Assembly (NCBI GenBank): GCA_021827875.1
Contig: JAKAUA010000070.1
Span: 1 to 5,890, forward strand
DNA: 5,890 nt
Source: a bacterium
GTDB lineage: Bacteria > Babelota > Babeliae > Babelales > Vermiphilaceae
Direction of reading: 5' to 3'
Under the pieces are notes generated by a model. It did not search any database. It was not told the origin of the DNA and saw only the letters and a program-made list of their open reading frames with translations. A program made the position numbers and the translations under genes. Below are positions 4,962 through 5,890 of the stretch, one piece after another (the stretch's first letter is position 1; each line of letters starts with the position of its first letter).

Positions 4962-5890
4962 ATGAAAAAATTATTACTGAGTTCCCTATTTTTAGGGTGC
5001 GCTCTCAGTTGGACAGGCGAAGCAAATAAAGAAAATATAGAAAATTATGACACAGGTAAGAATAAAATTACCCAGATCATAAAAAATAGTAATACGAGCA
5101 CAACAAACCGCTATCGCAACAACGAACATTTTGCCGAAGCCGAAAATCTTGAGAATGATTTGAATTTGGGCGAAGTAGCAGATTTTATGGGCTGCAAAAC
5201 CCTTATCGGCCGCACATTCATGCAAGAGACCTTGGCGCATCCGCTGAACACTCAAGCAAAAACCAATCTTCTCACTGCTCGCCAAAAAGCAATAAAGACC
5301 CTGGTAGACAATCCTGAGTTAAAAGCTACCGTTGAGCAACTTCTTGAACAAGCAAAGGAAGCAGAACAAGAAGTTATCAAGCTTATGTCGGATTATTTTA
5401 AAGGAAGAACCTGCCCTGAATTGGCGCAGCTTGAGGCTCTGAAAACGTCAAACCCATGGATTTATTCAGTTAATAACTATCTACTATCAACACCGGTACC
5501 GAAAACCATCGGTCTCCTACTCAGCACCGCAGGATTTATTGGTGGCGGCGCCCTAACTGCCTTCTGTGGTATAAATGCCTATCAGGCAGTCCAACTTGGT
5601 GCGAATGCTGCAACTCCAATAGCAGCCGGAATCTACTATGCATTGGTTACCGGCGTATCAGGCTATGCTAATTACAAAGATTATACCGCAGCAATGGAAA
5701 AACGTGAGAAAATGCATGGACTTTACACTCTGATTAAAGTGGCTGAACAAATTGATGCACTCTATGTACAACATGACATCAAAGCACAATTCAGTATACA
5801 AGATATACAAGATACGGATGGCCGTACGTTAATTAATAAACTCAAGAACCCACGTTATAAACATAAAAAGAGCTACTTCTTCTTAACCAG
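4962..5890 (+). CDS. MutS-core-like protein with signal peptide and membrane segments (partial, 3' end missing)
   Basis: The frame runs open from ATG 4962 to the window end, giving 309 complete codons. GAGGGG ends six bases before the ATG, and the first residues (MKKLLLSSLFLGCALSW) form a signal peptide; FLGC at 10-13 is a poor but possible lipobox. After a polar linker, residues 68-150 resemble the MutS core/lever region: LGEVADFMGCKTLIGRTF, then HPLN (93-96), an arginine-containing helix TARQKAIKTLVDNPEL (105-120) and a charged helix. Two hydrophobic segments follow (about 182-201 and 217-234), then a charged helical region. In MutS homologues the ATPase with its Walker A motif is C-terminal, which would lie beyond the window. 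Membrane-spanning MutS-related proteins are known in some bacteria, but a signal peptide argues against ordinary mismatch repair. Family assignment is from motif memory; function is unknown. Confidence 0.7.
   Translation, partial: MKKLLLSSLFLGCALSWTGEANKENIENYDTGKNKITQIIKNSNTSTTNRYRNNEHFAEAENLENDLNLGEVADFMGCKTLIGRTFMQETLAHPLNTQAKTNLLTARQKAIKTLVDNPELKATVEQLLEQAKEAEQEVIKLMSDYFKGRTCPELAQLEALKTSNPWIYSVNNYLLSTPVPKTIGLLLSTAGFIGGGALTAFCGINAYQAVQLGANAATPIAAGIYYALVTGVSGYANYKDYTAAMEKREKMHGLYTLIKVAEQIDALYVQHDIKAQFSIQDIQDTDGRTLINKLKNPRYKHKKSYFFLT

Noticed and set aside
4992..5285. Minus-strand 97-residue open frame
   Set aside because: It lies wholly antisense to the MutS-like gene, has low-complexity hydrophobic content, and is a shadow of that gene's codon bias.

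Overview
The window is AT-rich bacterial DNA with short spacers and several proteins that carry Sec-type signal peptides. An N-terminal MutS-core-like domain sits behind a signal peptide and putative membrane segments, next to secreted proteins of no clear family. This suggests a small-genome, host-associated Gram-negative-type bacterium. My best guess is Candidatus Dependentiae (TM6), but that is inference: there is no rRNA or other taxonomic marker here. The first nine bases match the 3' end of a common Illumina adapter, so the left edge may be a contig end.

Layout, left to right. Bases 1-552 hold the 3' part of an unrecognised gene with two hydrophobic segments. Bases 553-844 contain three consecutive hairpins that resemble IS200/IS605- or REP-type palindromes, then a good sigma70-like promoter. 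That promoter drives a two-gene unit: a small exported four-cysteine protein (875-1468) and an exported alpha/beta-hydrolase with a complete Ser-Asp-His set (1515-2501). A YeaO-like DUF488 gene on the minus strand (2516-2869) converges on the hydrolase with a 14-base gap. A 232-base divergent spacer follows, with a candidate promoter and a 16-codon leader ORF with a strong ribosome binding site. It leads into a complete MBL/beta-CASP metallo-hydrolase (3102-4460), of the mRNA 3'-end-processing / RNase J superfamily.

Bases 4461-4961 are a 500-base non-coding block dense with repeats. It holds two diverged direct copies of a roughly 90-110 base element with imperfect inverted ends. Between them lie two opposite-strand palindromes with the same design: variable but self-complementary stems around a fixed GAGTG / YGTATCGA internal loop. 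One palindrome overlaps a likely intrinsic terminator. The block ends in a near-perfect hairpin whose 3' arm contains part of the Shine-Dalgarno sequence of the last gene and which is followed by six T.

That last gene (4962 to the window end, partial) encodes the MutS-core-like, signal-peptide-bearing protein. The most interesting points are the co-varying palindrome pair, the Shine-Dalgarno-masking hairpin, and the apparently exported or membrane-bound MutS-like protein. No CRISPR array, tRNA, rRNA or intact transposase gene was seen.
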